Assembly: GCF_014650695.1 (NCBI RefSeq)
Contig: NZ_BMVL01000006.1
Location: forward strand, 1-64,000
From: Streptomyces avidinii
Lineage (GTDB): Bacteria > Actinomycetota > Actinomycetes > Streptomycetales > Streptomycetaceae
DNA: 64,000 nt
Direction: 5' to 3'
Within the stretch, counting starts at the first letter, position 1; each line of letters opens with the position of its first letter. Made by a program: the position numbers and the translations under genes. The notes below the pieces were generated by a model. It saw only the letters and a list, made by a program, of their open reading frames with translations. It did not search any database and was not told where the DNA came from. This document shows, piece by piece, positions 7,986 through 15,169 of this stretch.

Positions 7986-9095
7986 TCAGTAGCCGTCCGC
8001 GGCCTGCCGGCTCGCTTCCTGCCAGGACACGAGTTCCTGCAGGTCCGGGAAGAAGGCTGCCGCCTCGTCCGGCTCCAGGACCGCTTGGAGTTCGAGACGG
8101 CCGGGGACGCGTGGCAGGAACCGTACGGCCTTGTAGTGGTGGCGCATGACCGGTGGGTCCAGGACGAGGCGGCGTACGCCGTCGGCCGTGGGAATGCGGT
8201 CAGGGGTGGTTGCGCTCCAGATCCACCGCCCCGAGGGTTCGGAGAAGTTGAAGCACTCCAGCGTGCCGGGCAGCTCGTCCGGCCGGTGCATGTCGATCGG
8301 GGCGTCGGTGCTCAGCGCGACGGCTACGGGGCTCGGGGCGTCGCCGGGAAGGTGCCCGCCACCGATGAGGAGTGCGCCCAGGAGGGTCTGGAGCTGGTAG
8401 TTGTCGGCTATCCCGCCCATCCGCAGCCGGAAGGCCCGCCCCGAGGCACGATCCAGAACCAGCAATGGCTCGTCGTCGAGGAGCAGGAGGGCGCGCTGGG
8501 CACACTGCAGATCCCCGATGTGCGGTTCCAGGCGCCGGGTCAGCTCCACCAGTTCGGCGCGGTCGGCGAACGGGTGCGGGCCGTCGAGGCCGGCCCGCAC
8601 CCGGAGGTCCGCGAGGACGGCGACGGCTGCCTGTTCCCATCGGTGCACGGTGAGCCAACCGAAGTAGGGGGCGTGCCACACGTCTGCGTAGTCGGGGCCG
8701 AAGGCCTTCTGCTGCTCGGGGCTCGGCATGCCCGACGGGTCGGGGGGCTCCTGGTCCTCGTCGTGGTGCTGTTCCCAGAGCTCGGCGAACTCCACTGCCT
8801 GCTCCATGGCGGATCGCAGACCCGACAGGATGGGGCGGGCGCACACGAGGGCGTCCGCGTTCCACTCCACCAGGGCGCCCACGAACACGGCGTAGACCGC
8901 GGCATGCCACTGGGGCATGTCGTCGAGGTGCTCGGCAAGGTGGGGTCCCAGCTCGCGTGCGTGCTCGGCCAGGGCGTGGCGGGGCAAGGAGGCAAGGCCC
9001 TGGTAGGCCGCCTCGAGTTGCGAGATGCTCCGCTCGGCGATCGCCGTGTCGAAGGACTCCACGGCGGAGCGGACTGCGGCGTCGGGGCTGATCAC
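7986..9095 (-). CDS. Conserved hypothetical cytosolic protein (369 aa)
   Basis: A soluble, acidic, helix-rich protein with no signal peptide or membrane span. The first 130 residues are helical (AIAERSISQLEAAYQGLASL); the second half has a beta-rich region with SGRAFRLRMGGIADNYQLQTL and PSGRWIWSATTPDRIP. It is uniformly coded with GC-rich third positions, so a real gene. I do not recognise a family or catalytic motif. It is monocistronic, flanked by a pseudogene and a divergent coiled-coil protein gene. Confidence 0.75.
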   Translation of the reverse strand: MISPDAAVRSAVESFDTAIAERSISQLEAAYQGLASLPRHALAEHARELGPHLAEHLDDMPQWHAAVYAVFVGALVEWNADALVCARPILSGLRSAMEQAVEFAELWEQHHDEDQEPPDPSGMPSPEQQKAFGPDYADVWHAPYFGWLTVHRWEQAAVAVLADLRVRAGLDGPHPFADRAELVELTRRLEPHIGDLQCAQRALLLLDDEPLLVLDRASGRAFRLRMGGIADNYQLQTLLGALLIGGGHLPGDAPSPVAVALSTDAPIDMHRPDELPGTLECFNFSEPSGRWIWSATTPDRIPTADGVRRLVLDPPVMRHHYKAVRFLPRVPGRLELQAVLEPDEAAAFFPDLQELVSWQEASRQAADGY

Positions 9096-9259
9096 CGGCT
9101 CAGTTTAGGCAGCGTCAGTTCCATGCCTCGGGTCGGGGCCCCGAAACGGGCCGGCTCCCACCCCAACTGTGTTGCTCTACGCGGCCCTCATCCGACGATG
9201 AATCACTCCCCCGGTGTTTCCCCCTGTCCGATCCGGTACATGATCGGGTGTCACGGGTA

Positions 9260-9285
9260 CACGTAGTGCACGTGGCGCACGTAGT
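9260..9285. promoter_or_regulatory. CACGTAGT direct repeat around a CACGTG palindrome
   Basis: CACGTAGT occurs at 9260 and again at 9278, with GCACGTGGC (containing CACGTG) between them, about 50-75 bp upstream of the ATG at 9338. Such an arrangement could be an operator. No promoter hexamers are clear, so this is only a candidate. Confidence 0.35.
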
Positions 9286-9337
9286 AGTGCAGGCCGTTCG
9301 CGTCCCTGCATTCCACACGACAGACATCGAGGAACTC

Positions 9338-10045
9338 ATGAGCACAGGCAGCAATGTCACTCGCGTCAAGGACGACTACGCCGAGCAGATCGCCGGTGAT
9401 CTCGCGGCGAACCAGGCGGCGCAGGAACAGCGGCGAGGAGAACTGCAGCGACTGCAACAAGAGATCGGGGAGCTCGAGGAGAGCGAGAAGGTCCTCTTGA
9501 GGATGCAGGACGCACTGGGCGTGGCCGCGGCGTCCGCCGCAGCTCGCCCGGCCGCGCGCGGTACGAAGCGGGCCGCGGTGCCGACGGCACGCAGCGCGGG
9601 TGCGGGTTCGGGTTCGGGTTCTCGTGAGAAGAAGGCTCCCGCGACCACGGCCAAGGCCGAGGTCAAAGCCAAGGCCGGCTCCGGAGCAGCGGACGCGGCC
9701 GCGGCCGTGAAGGCGCCCCGTGCCCGCAAGGCCACCGGAAAGGCCGTCAGCAAGGCCACCGGTGACACCGCGGTGAAGGAGGAGACGGGCAGCCCCTCCT
9801 GGCTCGAACTCGTCACGACGGTCCTGGCCGGCGGGACGGAGCCGAGGTCGGCCGCCGAGGTGGCCGAGGCGGTCAGCGCCGCCCACCCGGCCCGCACGGT
9901 CCAGGCGGGGGTCGTCCGCAACACCCTCGAACAGGGCGTCGCCCGCGGTCTGCTGGAGCGTTCCAAGCAGGGCCGGTCCGTCTACTACAGCCCCGTCACC
10001 TCGACCCCGGCACAGCCGGAGGCCGCCCTGCCCCAGCAGCCGTAG
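9338..10045 (+). CDS. Coiled-coil protein with Ala/Lys linker and winged-helix tail
   Basis: Three parts: an N-terminal coiled coil (residues about 20-60, QRRGELQRLQQEIGELEE), a long low-complexity Ala/Lys/Gly linker like those of histone H1-like proteins (about 70-150), and a C-terminal winged-helix-like domain (SWLELVTTVLAGG, then VVRNTLEQGVARGLLER and a wing SVYYSP). Together they suggest a DNA-binding regulator or nucleoid-associated protein. The ATG at 9338 has GAGGAACTC before it. Repeated CACGTAGT motifs lie upstream and may allow autoregulation. Family name not recognised. Confidence 0.75.
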   Translation: MSTGSNVTRVKDDYAEQIAGDLAANQAAQEQRRGELQRLQQEIGELEESEKVLLRMQDALGVAAASAAARPAARGTKRAAVPTARSAGAGSGSGSREKKAPATTAKAEVKAKAGSGAADAAAAVKAPRARKATGKAVSKATGDTAVKEETGSPSWLELVTTVLAGGTEPRSAAEVAEAVSAAHPARTVQAGVVRNTLEQGVARGLLERSKQGRSVYYSPVTSTPAQPEAALPQQP

Positions 10046-10142
10046 CCACCCGGCCGCCGTCAGGTGGGCCGCACCCGGCGGGCTCGTCGCCGGTCGGATG
10101 CGGCCCTCGGGACGGGCCGCCCCGGTGCACGTCCATGCGCTG

Positions 10143-10349
10143 TCACTCGACCAGGCGCAGCCGGGCCGCGGCGAGTGTCGCATGACCGGCCGGCGTCGGA
10201 TGTACGTCGTCCGCGGCCCGGTACTCCGGCCCGGGTGCCAGGGCGCGGAGTTCGGCGAACATGCCGTCCGCGGCCAGCAGATGCGCATCGGGTACGTCGC
10301 TCTGCCACCGACACATCGCGCTGCCTCGCTCCCGACGTTCCGCTGACAC
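10143..10349 (-). pseudogene. C-terminal remnant of an SGNH/GDSL hydrolase
   Basis: The minus-strand frame ends with ADDVHPTPAGHATLAAARLR, the block V motif of SGNH hydrolases in which the Asp and His (DxVHP) complete the catalytic triad. Only about 55 residues of homology remain; the N-terminal GDS block and the middle of the enzyme are absent. It lies in the leader region of the kinase gene at 10476, on the opposite strand. Confidence 0.65.
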
Positions 10350-10475
10350 ACCACGGCTCGGGGCCCTGCAGCGGCGGGGGTGCGGGGTCGTCCTCTAGGG
10401 TCCATCCCAGGATGACCGGTGGGGCGGTCCGTGCGGTGCGGACCGGCTGGCGGTCGTGGGTGCAGGGGGGCATGG

Positions 10476-12131
10476 GTGGAGTCTTTGCGACCGGGTGACC
10501 CGCTGGAGATCGGCGGATACCGACTGTTGGCGCGGCTCGGCGCGGGGGGCATGGGCGAGGTGTTCCTGGCAAGAACCGCGTCCGGGCGGGCGCTGGCCGT
10601 CAAGACCGTGCACAGGGAGCTGAGCCAGGACGAGGACTTCGCGCAGCGCTTCGACCGGGAGATACGCACCAGCGACCGGGTGCGGTGTGCGTGGACGGTG
10701 TCGGTGGTCGATTTCAGCCCGCCGGGAGCGTCACCGCAGTGGCTGGCGACCGAGTACGTGCCCGCCCCGTCGCTCGGCGACTGGGTGCGCGGCCAGGGGC
10801 CGTTGGAGGCCGCGGCCGTATCGCGTCTCGGGTGGGAGCTGTCCACCGCGCTGGTGAGCGTGCGGGCGGCCGGAGTCGTCCACCGCGACATCAAGCCGGC
10901 CAACGTACTGCTGGGCGCCGAGCGGCCGTTCCTCATCGACTTCGGTATCGCGCGGACGGTCCGCGATCCGCGCCACACCCGCACCGGTACGGTCATCGGC
11001 ACCCCCGGCTTCCTGGCACCGGAACAGGCCACCGGCGCGGTGGCCGGGGCTCCGGCCGACGTGTTCTCCCTCGCCGCGGTACTCGTTCACGCAGCCACCG
11101 GCCGCAGCCCCTTCCTGGCGGCCGACGAGGAACTGGACCTGCCGGCCCTGCTCTACCGGATCGTGCACGACGAGCCCCGGTTGGACGGTGTGCACGAGGC
11201 ACTTCTTCCGTTGGTGAGGGAATGCCTGGCCAAGGACCCCGAGCAGCGCCCGAGCGCCGCGGACGTGGCCGCGCGTCTGGACGGTGGCGAGGAGGAAGGC
11301 TGGGGTGCCGTGGTCCCGCGGACGCTGGTGGCGGAGGCCGGGCGCCGGGAGGCCGAACTCCGGCAGCTCCTCACGGAGTCACGACCGCCCACGCACCCGC
11401 CCGGCGCGCACGGCACGCACGGCACGCACGGGCCGACGCCGGCGCCGGCGCCTGCACCGGTACCGCTACCGGCGCCCGCACCGCATCTGTCTCCGTACCC
11501 GGCTGACGGGACCACGCCCTCCTCCCCCGCCCCGCCGACCAACGCGAAGGCGTTGTTGCGGTCCCGGGGGGCCGGGGCGGCCGCGGGCTCCGTCGTCGTG
11601 GCCGCGGCTGTAGCCCTCGCCGTGGCCTTCCTCGGGCGCGGCGACGGAGACGGGACGGCTCCCCACGGATCCTCGTCCGGGCCGACCTCACCGACACCCA
11701 CGGCGACGGCGACGGCCACTGCCGCGGCCGGCGCACTGCCCGCGACGTGGACCGGTACCTGGGCCGGCACCGGGCCCGGAAGCCCCGACGCGGACGGCAT
11801 CTCCCGCGCGCGGACGGGCGCGTTCGCAGTAACGGTCACCCTCAACGGCGGAGCAGTGGGCGAGCTCGTGGGCCGGCAGGTCAGCGACGTCAAGGAAACC
11901 TCCACCGGCCGGAACCTGGGCTGTACCGAAGCCCTCCAACTGCGTCAGATCCGCGGGAACAACGCGGTCTTCGAGGCCGTGACCAGCCACCCCACCGACC
12001 CTGCCGCCGTCTTCAACTGCCCGCGCGGCAACCTGTACGTACTCACCATGACGGAGGCGGACCGCCTGACCCTGGAGTCGGAAGGAGCGCAATCGGCGGG
12101 AGCTCCTACGGCACTGGCCCGCCGCCCCTGA
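10476..12131 (+). CDS. PknB-type membrane Ser/Thr protein kinase
   Basis: Residues about 13-270 form a Hanks-type kinase: glycine loop LGAGGMGEV (21-29), ATP-binding Lys43 in AVKT, catalytic loop HRDIKPAN (Asp138), DFG at 155-157, and GTPGFLAPEQ in the activation segment. A Pro-rich juxtamembrane stretch precedes one transmembrane helix (about 366-387). An extracytoplasmic domain of about 130 residues follows, with two cysteines (Cys in LGCTEA and FNCPRG) rather than PASTA repeats. The GTG at 10476 was chosen because GGGGGG lies 5 bp before it. It senses an unknown external signal; substrates unknown. Confidence 0.9.
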   Translation: MESLRPGDPLEIGGYRLLARLGAGGMGEVFLARTASGRALAVKTVHRELSQDEDFAQRFDREIRTSDRVRCAWTVSVVDFSPPGASPQWLATEYVPAPSLGDWVRGQGPLEAAAVSRLGWELSTALVSVRAAGVVHRDIKPANVLLGAERPFLIDFGIARTVRDPRHTRTGTVIGTPGFLAPEQATGAVAGAPADVFSLAAVLVHAATGRSPFLAADEELDLPALLYRIVHDEPRLDGVHEALLPLVRECLAKDPEQRPSAADVAARLDGGEEEGWGAVVPRTLVAEAGRREAELRQLLTESRPPTHPPGAHGTHGTHGPTPAPAPAPVPLPAPAPHLSPYPADGTTPSSPAPPTNAKALLRSRGAGAAAGSVVVAAAVALAVAFLGRGDGDGTAPHGSSSGPTSPTPTATATATAAAGALPATWTGTWAGTGPGSPDADGISRARTGAFAVTVTLNGGAVGELVGRQVSDVKETSTGRNLGCTEALQLRQIRGNNAVFEAVTSHPTDPAAVFNCPRGNLYVLTMTEADRLTLESEGAQSAGAPTALARRP

Positions 12132-12174
12132 CGACGACACCCGCCACAGCCGCCACCGCCGGCACAGCCACGCA

Positions 12175-12201
12175 GTCCACGAAGTCCACGAAGTCCACGA
12201 A
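12175..12201 (+). repeat. 9-bp tandem repeat GTCCACGAA x3
   Basis: Three perfect copies lie between the kinase stop and the SoxR-type promoter. They have no coding role that I can see. Confidence 0.85.
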
Positions 12202-12220
12202 GAATTCGGCACGTCGGCGT

Positions 12221-12251
12221 TTGACCTCAAGTGGACTTGAGGTTTTAAACC
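12221..12251 (+). promoter_or_regulatory. SoxR box within a 19-bp-spaced promoter
   Basis: The palindrome CCTCAAGTGGACTTGAGG (12225-12242) agrees with the SoxR operator type (CCTCAAG-N4-CTTGAGG). It sits between a -35 TTGACC (12221-12226) and a -10-like TAAACC (12246-12251), giving the overlong 19-bp spacer typical of MerR-family activated promoters. Transcription would start at about the A of the ATG at 12259, so the mRNA is probably leaderless. No soxR gene is in this window. Confidence 0.85.
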
Positions 12252-12258
12252 TAGGGGC

Positions 12259-12831
12259 ATGACTACTCCACTGCGTATCGCGCTCATCATCGGCAGTACC
12301 CGCGAAGGCCGTTTCGGACCCACCGTGGCCCGCTGGTTCGAGGCCGTCGCCGGTCGCCGCACCGACATCGAACTCACCGTCGCCGACCTCGCCGACGCCG
12401 ATCTCCCGGCCCATTGGACCTCCGACCTCTCACCCCGCGGGCGGGCATTCGTCGAGCAGCTGGCCGGGGCGGACGCCTACGTCGTACTCACCCCCGAGTA
12501 CAACCACTCCTTCCCCGCATCCCTCAAGCAGGCCATCGACACCGCCGGACGCGTCTGGCGGCGCAAGCCGGTCGGATTCGTGTCCTACGGCGGCCTGTCC
12601 GGCGGCCTGCGCGCCGTCGAGCAACTGCGCCCGGTCTTCGCCGAGCTCCACGCCACTACGGTCCGCGAGACGGTCAGCTTCCACCAGTTCCCCTTCGACG
12701 AGGCCGGACAGCCCCGCGACCACGAAGGGGCCGAACAGGCCGCGACCGTACTGCTCGACGACCTGCTGTGGTGGGGCCGCGCCCTGCGGACCGCGCGCGG
12801 GAACGACGAAGCCTGGAGCGAAGCCGCGTAA
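12259..12831 (+). CDS. NADPH-dependent FMN reductase (SoxR target)
   Basis: A 190-residue flavodoxin-fold reductase: the FMN phosphate loop GSTREGRFGPTVARWF is at residues 10-25 and the conserved TPEYNHSFPASLKQAID follows about residue 78. Enzymes of this family pass electrons from NADPH to FMN or quinones. In Streptomyces coelicolor an FMN reductase of this family is in the SoxR regulon, and the SoxR box directly upstream fits that. Induction by redox-cycling compounds (for example self-made quinones) is expected. Confidence 0.9.
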   Translation: MTTPLRIALIIGSTREGRFGPTVARWFEAVAGRRTDIELTVADLADADLPAHWTSDLSPRGRAFVEQLAGADAYVVLTPEYNHSFPASLKQAIDTAGRVWRRKPVGFVSYGGLSGGLRAVEQLRPVFAELHATTVRETVSFHQFPFDEAGQPRDHEGAEQAATVLLDDLLWWGRALRTARGNDEAWSEAA

Positions 12832-13010
12832 CGACCGAACGCTCCGACCGGCCGGAGGAGCCGCCCCGTACACCGGCGCAGTGCCACACGGTGGACGGGG
12901 CCGGCCCCGACGGCGCGCAGGATGACCGGCCCCCGCCACCGGCCCCCGCCGACCGGACCGTGCGGTCGGCGGGACCCGGTCTCCCCGTCACCTGGTCTAC
13001 CCTCGGTCAG

Positions 13011-13742
13011 ATGATCGAGTACGTGAATCAGCTCGGCGCCGGCGCCCCGTTGACCGGACCGGCCCCCACCGGCACCGACGCCGTCGTGTGGTCCCTGGAC
13101 ACCACCGCCGACACCCTCGGCGGCTTCCGCACCCAGGACGCACCCACCGTGCTCGACGCCGGTGAACGCGAGAAGGCCGGGCGCCTGCGCCTCCCCGGGC
13201 TCCGCCACCGCTACCTCGCCGCCCACCTCGGAGTACGGGTCCTCCTCGGCAGCTACCTCGGCCTGCCCCCGCAGGCGGTCCCCCTCACCCGGGAGGACTG
13301 CCCCTGCTGCGCTGAACCCCACGGACGCCCCGCCGTCAGCGGCAACCCCCTGCATTTCTCCCTCTCCCACACGGGCGACATCGCCTACATCGCCTTCGCC
13401 GCGCTGCCCGTGGGCGTGGACATCGAGCAAACGCCGAGCCCCGAGACCGTCACCGACGTCATCCACTCCCTCCACCCGGACGAAACCGCCGAGCTCGACG
13501 CGCTGACGCCGGCCGAACGTCCCGAAGCCCTCGCCCGCCTCTGGAGTCGTAAGGAGGCCTGTCTCAAGGCGACCGGCACCGGCCTCGCCCTCGGTCTCGT
13601 CGACCCGTACGTCGGCACCCTCGCCACTCCCCCGCCCCTCGCCGACTACACCCTCGTCGACCTCCCCGCCCCGCACGGCCACGCCGCCGCCCTCGCACTC
13701 ACCCGCCCCAGCAGCGCCCCGGGGCGCGGCACCACCGTCTGA
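13011..13742 (+). CDS. 4'-phosphopantetheinyl transferase (Sfp type)
   Basis: A 243-residue enzyme that would load the phosphopantetheine arm on carrier proteins. The magnesium-binding GVDIEQ (Asp137, Glu139) and WSRKEACLKATG (Trp178, Lys181, Glu182) are both present, as is the N-terminal HFSLSHTG segment (116-122). The ATG at 13011 lacks a strong ribosome site. It lies between a redox gene and an iron-regulated acetyltransferase. The carrier domain of the NRPS at 23187-26441 could be a client, though this is inference. Confidence 0.9.
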   Translation: MIEYVNQLGAGAPLTGPAPTGTDAVVWSLDTTADTLGGFRTQDAPTVLDAGEREKAGRLRLPGLRHRYLAAHLGVRVLLGSYLGLPPQAVPLTREDCPCCAEPHGRPAVSGNPLHFSLSHTGDIAYIAFAALPVGVDIEQTPSPETVTDVIHSLHPDETAELDALTPAERPEALARLWSRKEACLKATGTGLALGLVDPYVGTLATPPPLADYTLVDLPAPHGHAAALALTRPSSAPGRGTTV

Positions 13743-13753
13743 CCGGAGCGCCG

Positions 13754-14368
13754 GTGTCCCGCATGTCGCACAGCGGGCCCACGACGACTACGAGTGGACC
13801 GACCGCTTCGACGCCCGCGGTGCGCACCGACGGCTCCTTCACCCCTGTCCCGCACTCCGAGCCCCTCACCGATTCCGAGCGCTGGATCACCGGGTTCGAC
13901 GGCGGGCACGGCCTGGCGCCTTTCCCGAACCCCGAGGGAGGCCTCGTCCATGTCGGCCTCGACGGCAGCGACGTGTGCCGGGTCGAAGTCGACGCCCCCG
14001 ACGGCGGCGCGATCGCCCTGCGGGACGCCGCGGGCACCACCCAGTGGCGCGCGGCCGCCGCTCCCGGCACGTTCGAGCGCCAGCGGCCCTTCCTGGCCGA
14101 CGACGTCCGTGCGTACGTCGACCACACAGCCGCCTGGGACGGCGACATCGGCGCTGTCGTCCGGGAGCTCCTGGACCGACCGCCCCGCGAGTTCTACCCC
14201 ACCTCCCTGATATTCGACGACGACGAGGACCCGTACGACCTCGCTCTGGCCGGCCGCCGTCGAAACCTGAAGCGTCCATGCAGCGGGCGGGGCCGGACCC
14301 CCTCGCACCAGCCCGGGGAGCCCCCTGATGAGCTCCTTCCAGGAACCCCTACACTTAGGGCACCCTAA
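13754..14368 (+). CDS. Hypothetical protein upstream of the iron box
   Basis: About 200 residues, soluble, acidic in the middle (FDDDEDPYDLALAGRRR), with repeated beta-like segments (HVGLDGSDVCRVEVDAPDG). Not recognised. A GTG (13754) and an ATG (13763) are both possible starts. The last 30 residues are Pro/Gly rich and run across the iron box, so the true stop may have been earlier in an ancestor. It starts 11 bp after the phosphopantetheinyl transferase gene and may be in its operon. Confidence 0.6.
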   Translation: MSRMSHSGPTTTTSGPTASTPAVRTDGSFTPVPHSEPLTDSERWITGFDGGHGLAPFPNPEGGLVHVGLDGSDVCRVEVDAPDGGAIALRDAAGTTQWRAAAAPGTFERQRPFLADDVRAYVDHTAAWDGDIGAVVRELLDRPPREFYPTSLIFDDDEDPYDLALAGRRRNLKRPCSGRGRTPSHQPGEPPDELLPGTPTLRAP

Positions 14369-14373
14369 CCACA
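14355..14373 (+). promoter_or_regulatory. Iron box (DmdR1/IdeR-type operator)
   Basis: The 19-mer TTAGGGCACCCTAACCACA matches 13 of 19 positions of the actinobacterial iron box (TTAGGTTAGGCTAACCTAA), including the half-site cores TTAGG and CTAACC. It lies 63 bp upstream of the acetyltransferase start at 14436, where iron-dependent repression would act. Confidence 0.75.
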
Positions 14374-14435
14374 GGGCTGTGCGAGCGCTCCGCGCCCTCG
14401 CCGGTCCTTGCCGACCGAGCAGAAACGGAACCCGT

Positions 14436-15077
14436 ATGAGACCCGAGTCCACTGTCCTCCTCTCCCCGCGCGCGGACGTCCTGACCGAGACCGTCGAAGG
14501 CTTCGGCACGGTCCGTTTCACCCCGGTCGACCCCGTCGCGGACTCCGCCGTGCTGCACTCCTGGGTCGTCGAGGAGCGCGCGCAGTTCTGGGGCATGAAC
14601 GGCGCCAGCCGGGAACTGGTCCAGGAGATCTACGAGGACGTGGACCGCCGCGACACGCACCATGCGTTCATGGTCCGGTTGGACGACGAGCCCGTGGCGC
14701 TCTTCCAGACGTACGAGCCCACCGAGGACCGGGTCAGCGACTGCTACGCAGTGCAGGAGGGGGATATCGGGGTCCATCTGATGCTGGCCCCGGTGACCGG
14801 CCGACCCCGGCCCGGATTCAGCAGGACCCTGGTCGGGTCGCTCATCCGGTTCGCCTTCCGCGACCCGGCCGTCCTGCGCGCGGTGGCCGAGCCCGACGCC
14901 TCCAACGACAAGGCGCTCGCCCTGTTGAACCGCCTCGGCTTCGTGCGGCAGGGCGAGATCACCCTCCCGGAGATCGACCTGCCCGAGATCTACCTCCCGG
15001 CGAAGCGGGCCGTGCTCGCGTTCCTCGACCGCCCCGCCGTACTCCCGCCCGCCGTGGCGATCGTGCGCCCCTCCTGA
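14436..15077 (+). CDS. Siderophore-type GNAT acetyltransferase
   Basis: A 213-residue protein like the acyl/acetyltransferases of hydroxamate siderophore pathways (IucB/AlcB-like, Acetyltransf_8). Features are the WVVEERAQFWGMNG start, HAFMVRLDDEPVALFQTYEP, GVHLMLAP in the acetyl-CoA region, and NDKALALLNRLGFVRQGE near the end. Such enzymes acylate N-hydroxylated diamines. The other siderophore genes (monooxygenase, IucA/IucC or DesD type synthetase) are not in the window, so it may act on a pathway elsewhere. The iron box upstream predicts derepression on iron starvation. Confidence 0.85.
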   Translation: MRPESTVLLSPRADVLTETVEGFGTVRFTPVDPVADSAVLHSWVVEERAQFWGMNGASRELVQEIYEDVDRRDTHHAFMVRLDDEPVALFQTYEPTEDRVSDCYAVQEGDIGVHLMLAPVTGRPRPGFSRTLVGSLIRFAFRDPAVLRAVAEPDASNDKALALLNRLGFVRQGEITLPEIDLPEIYLPAKRAVLAFLDRPAVLPPAVAIVRPS

Positions 15078-15169
15078 CGGGCTCGCGCCTGCTCGGCGGT
15101 GCTTGAGCCCTCCGTGTCGTGGAGTCACGGCGCGCTGTTGGAGCGGCCGGCCTCCGAGGCGGGCGCGCG

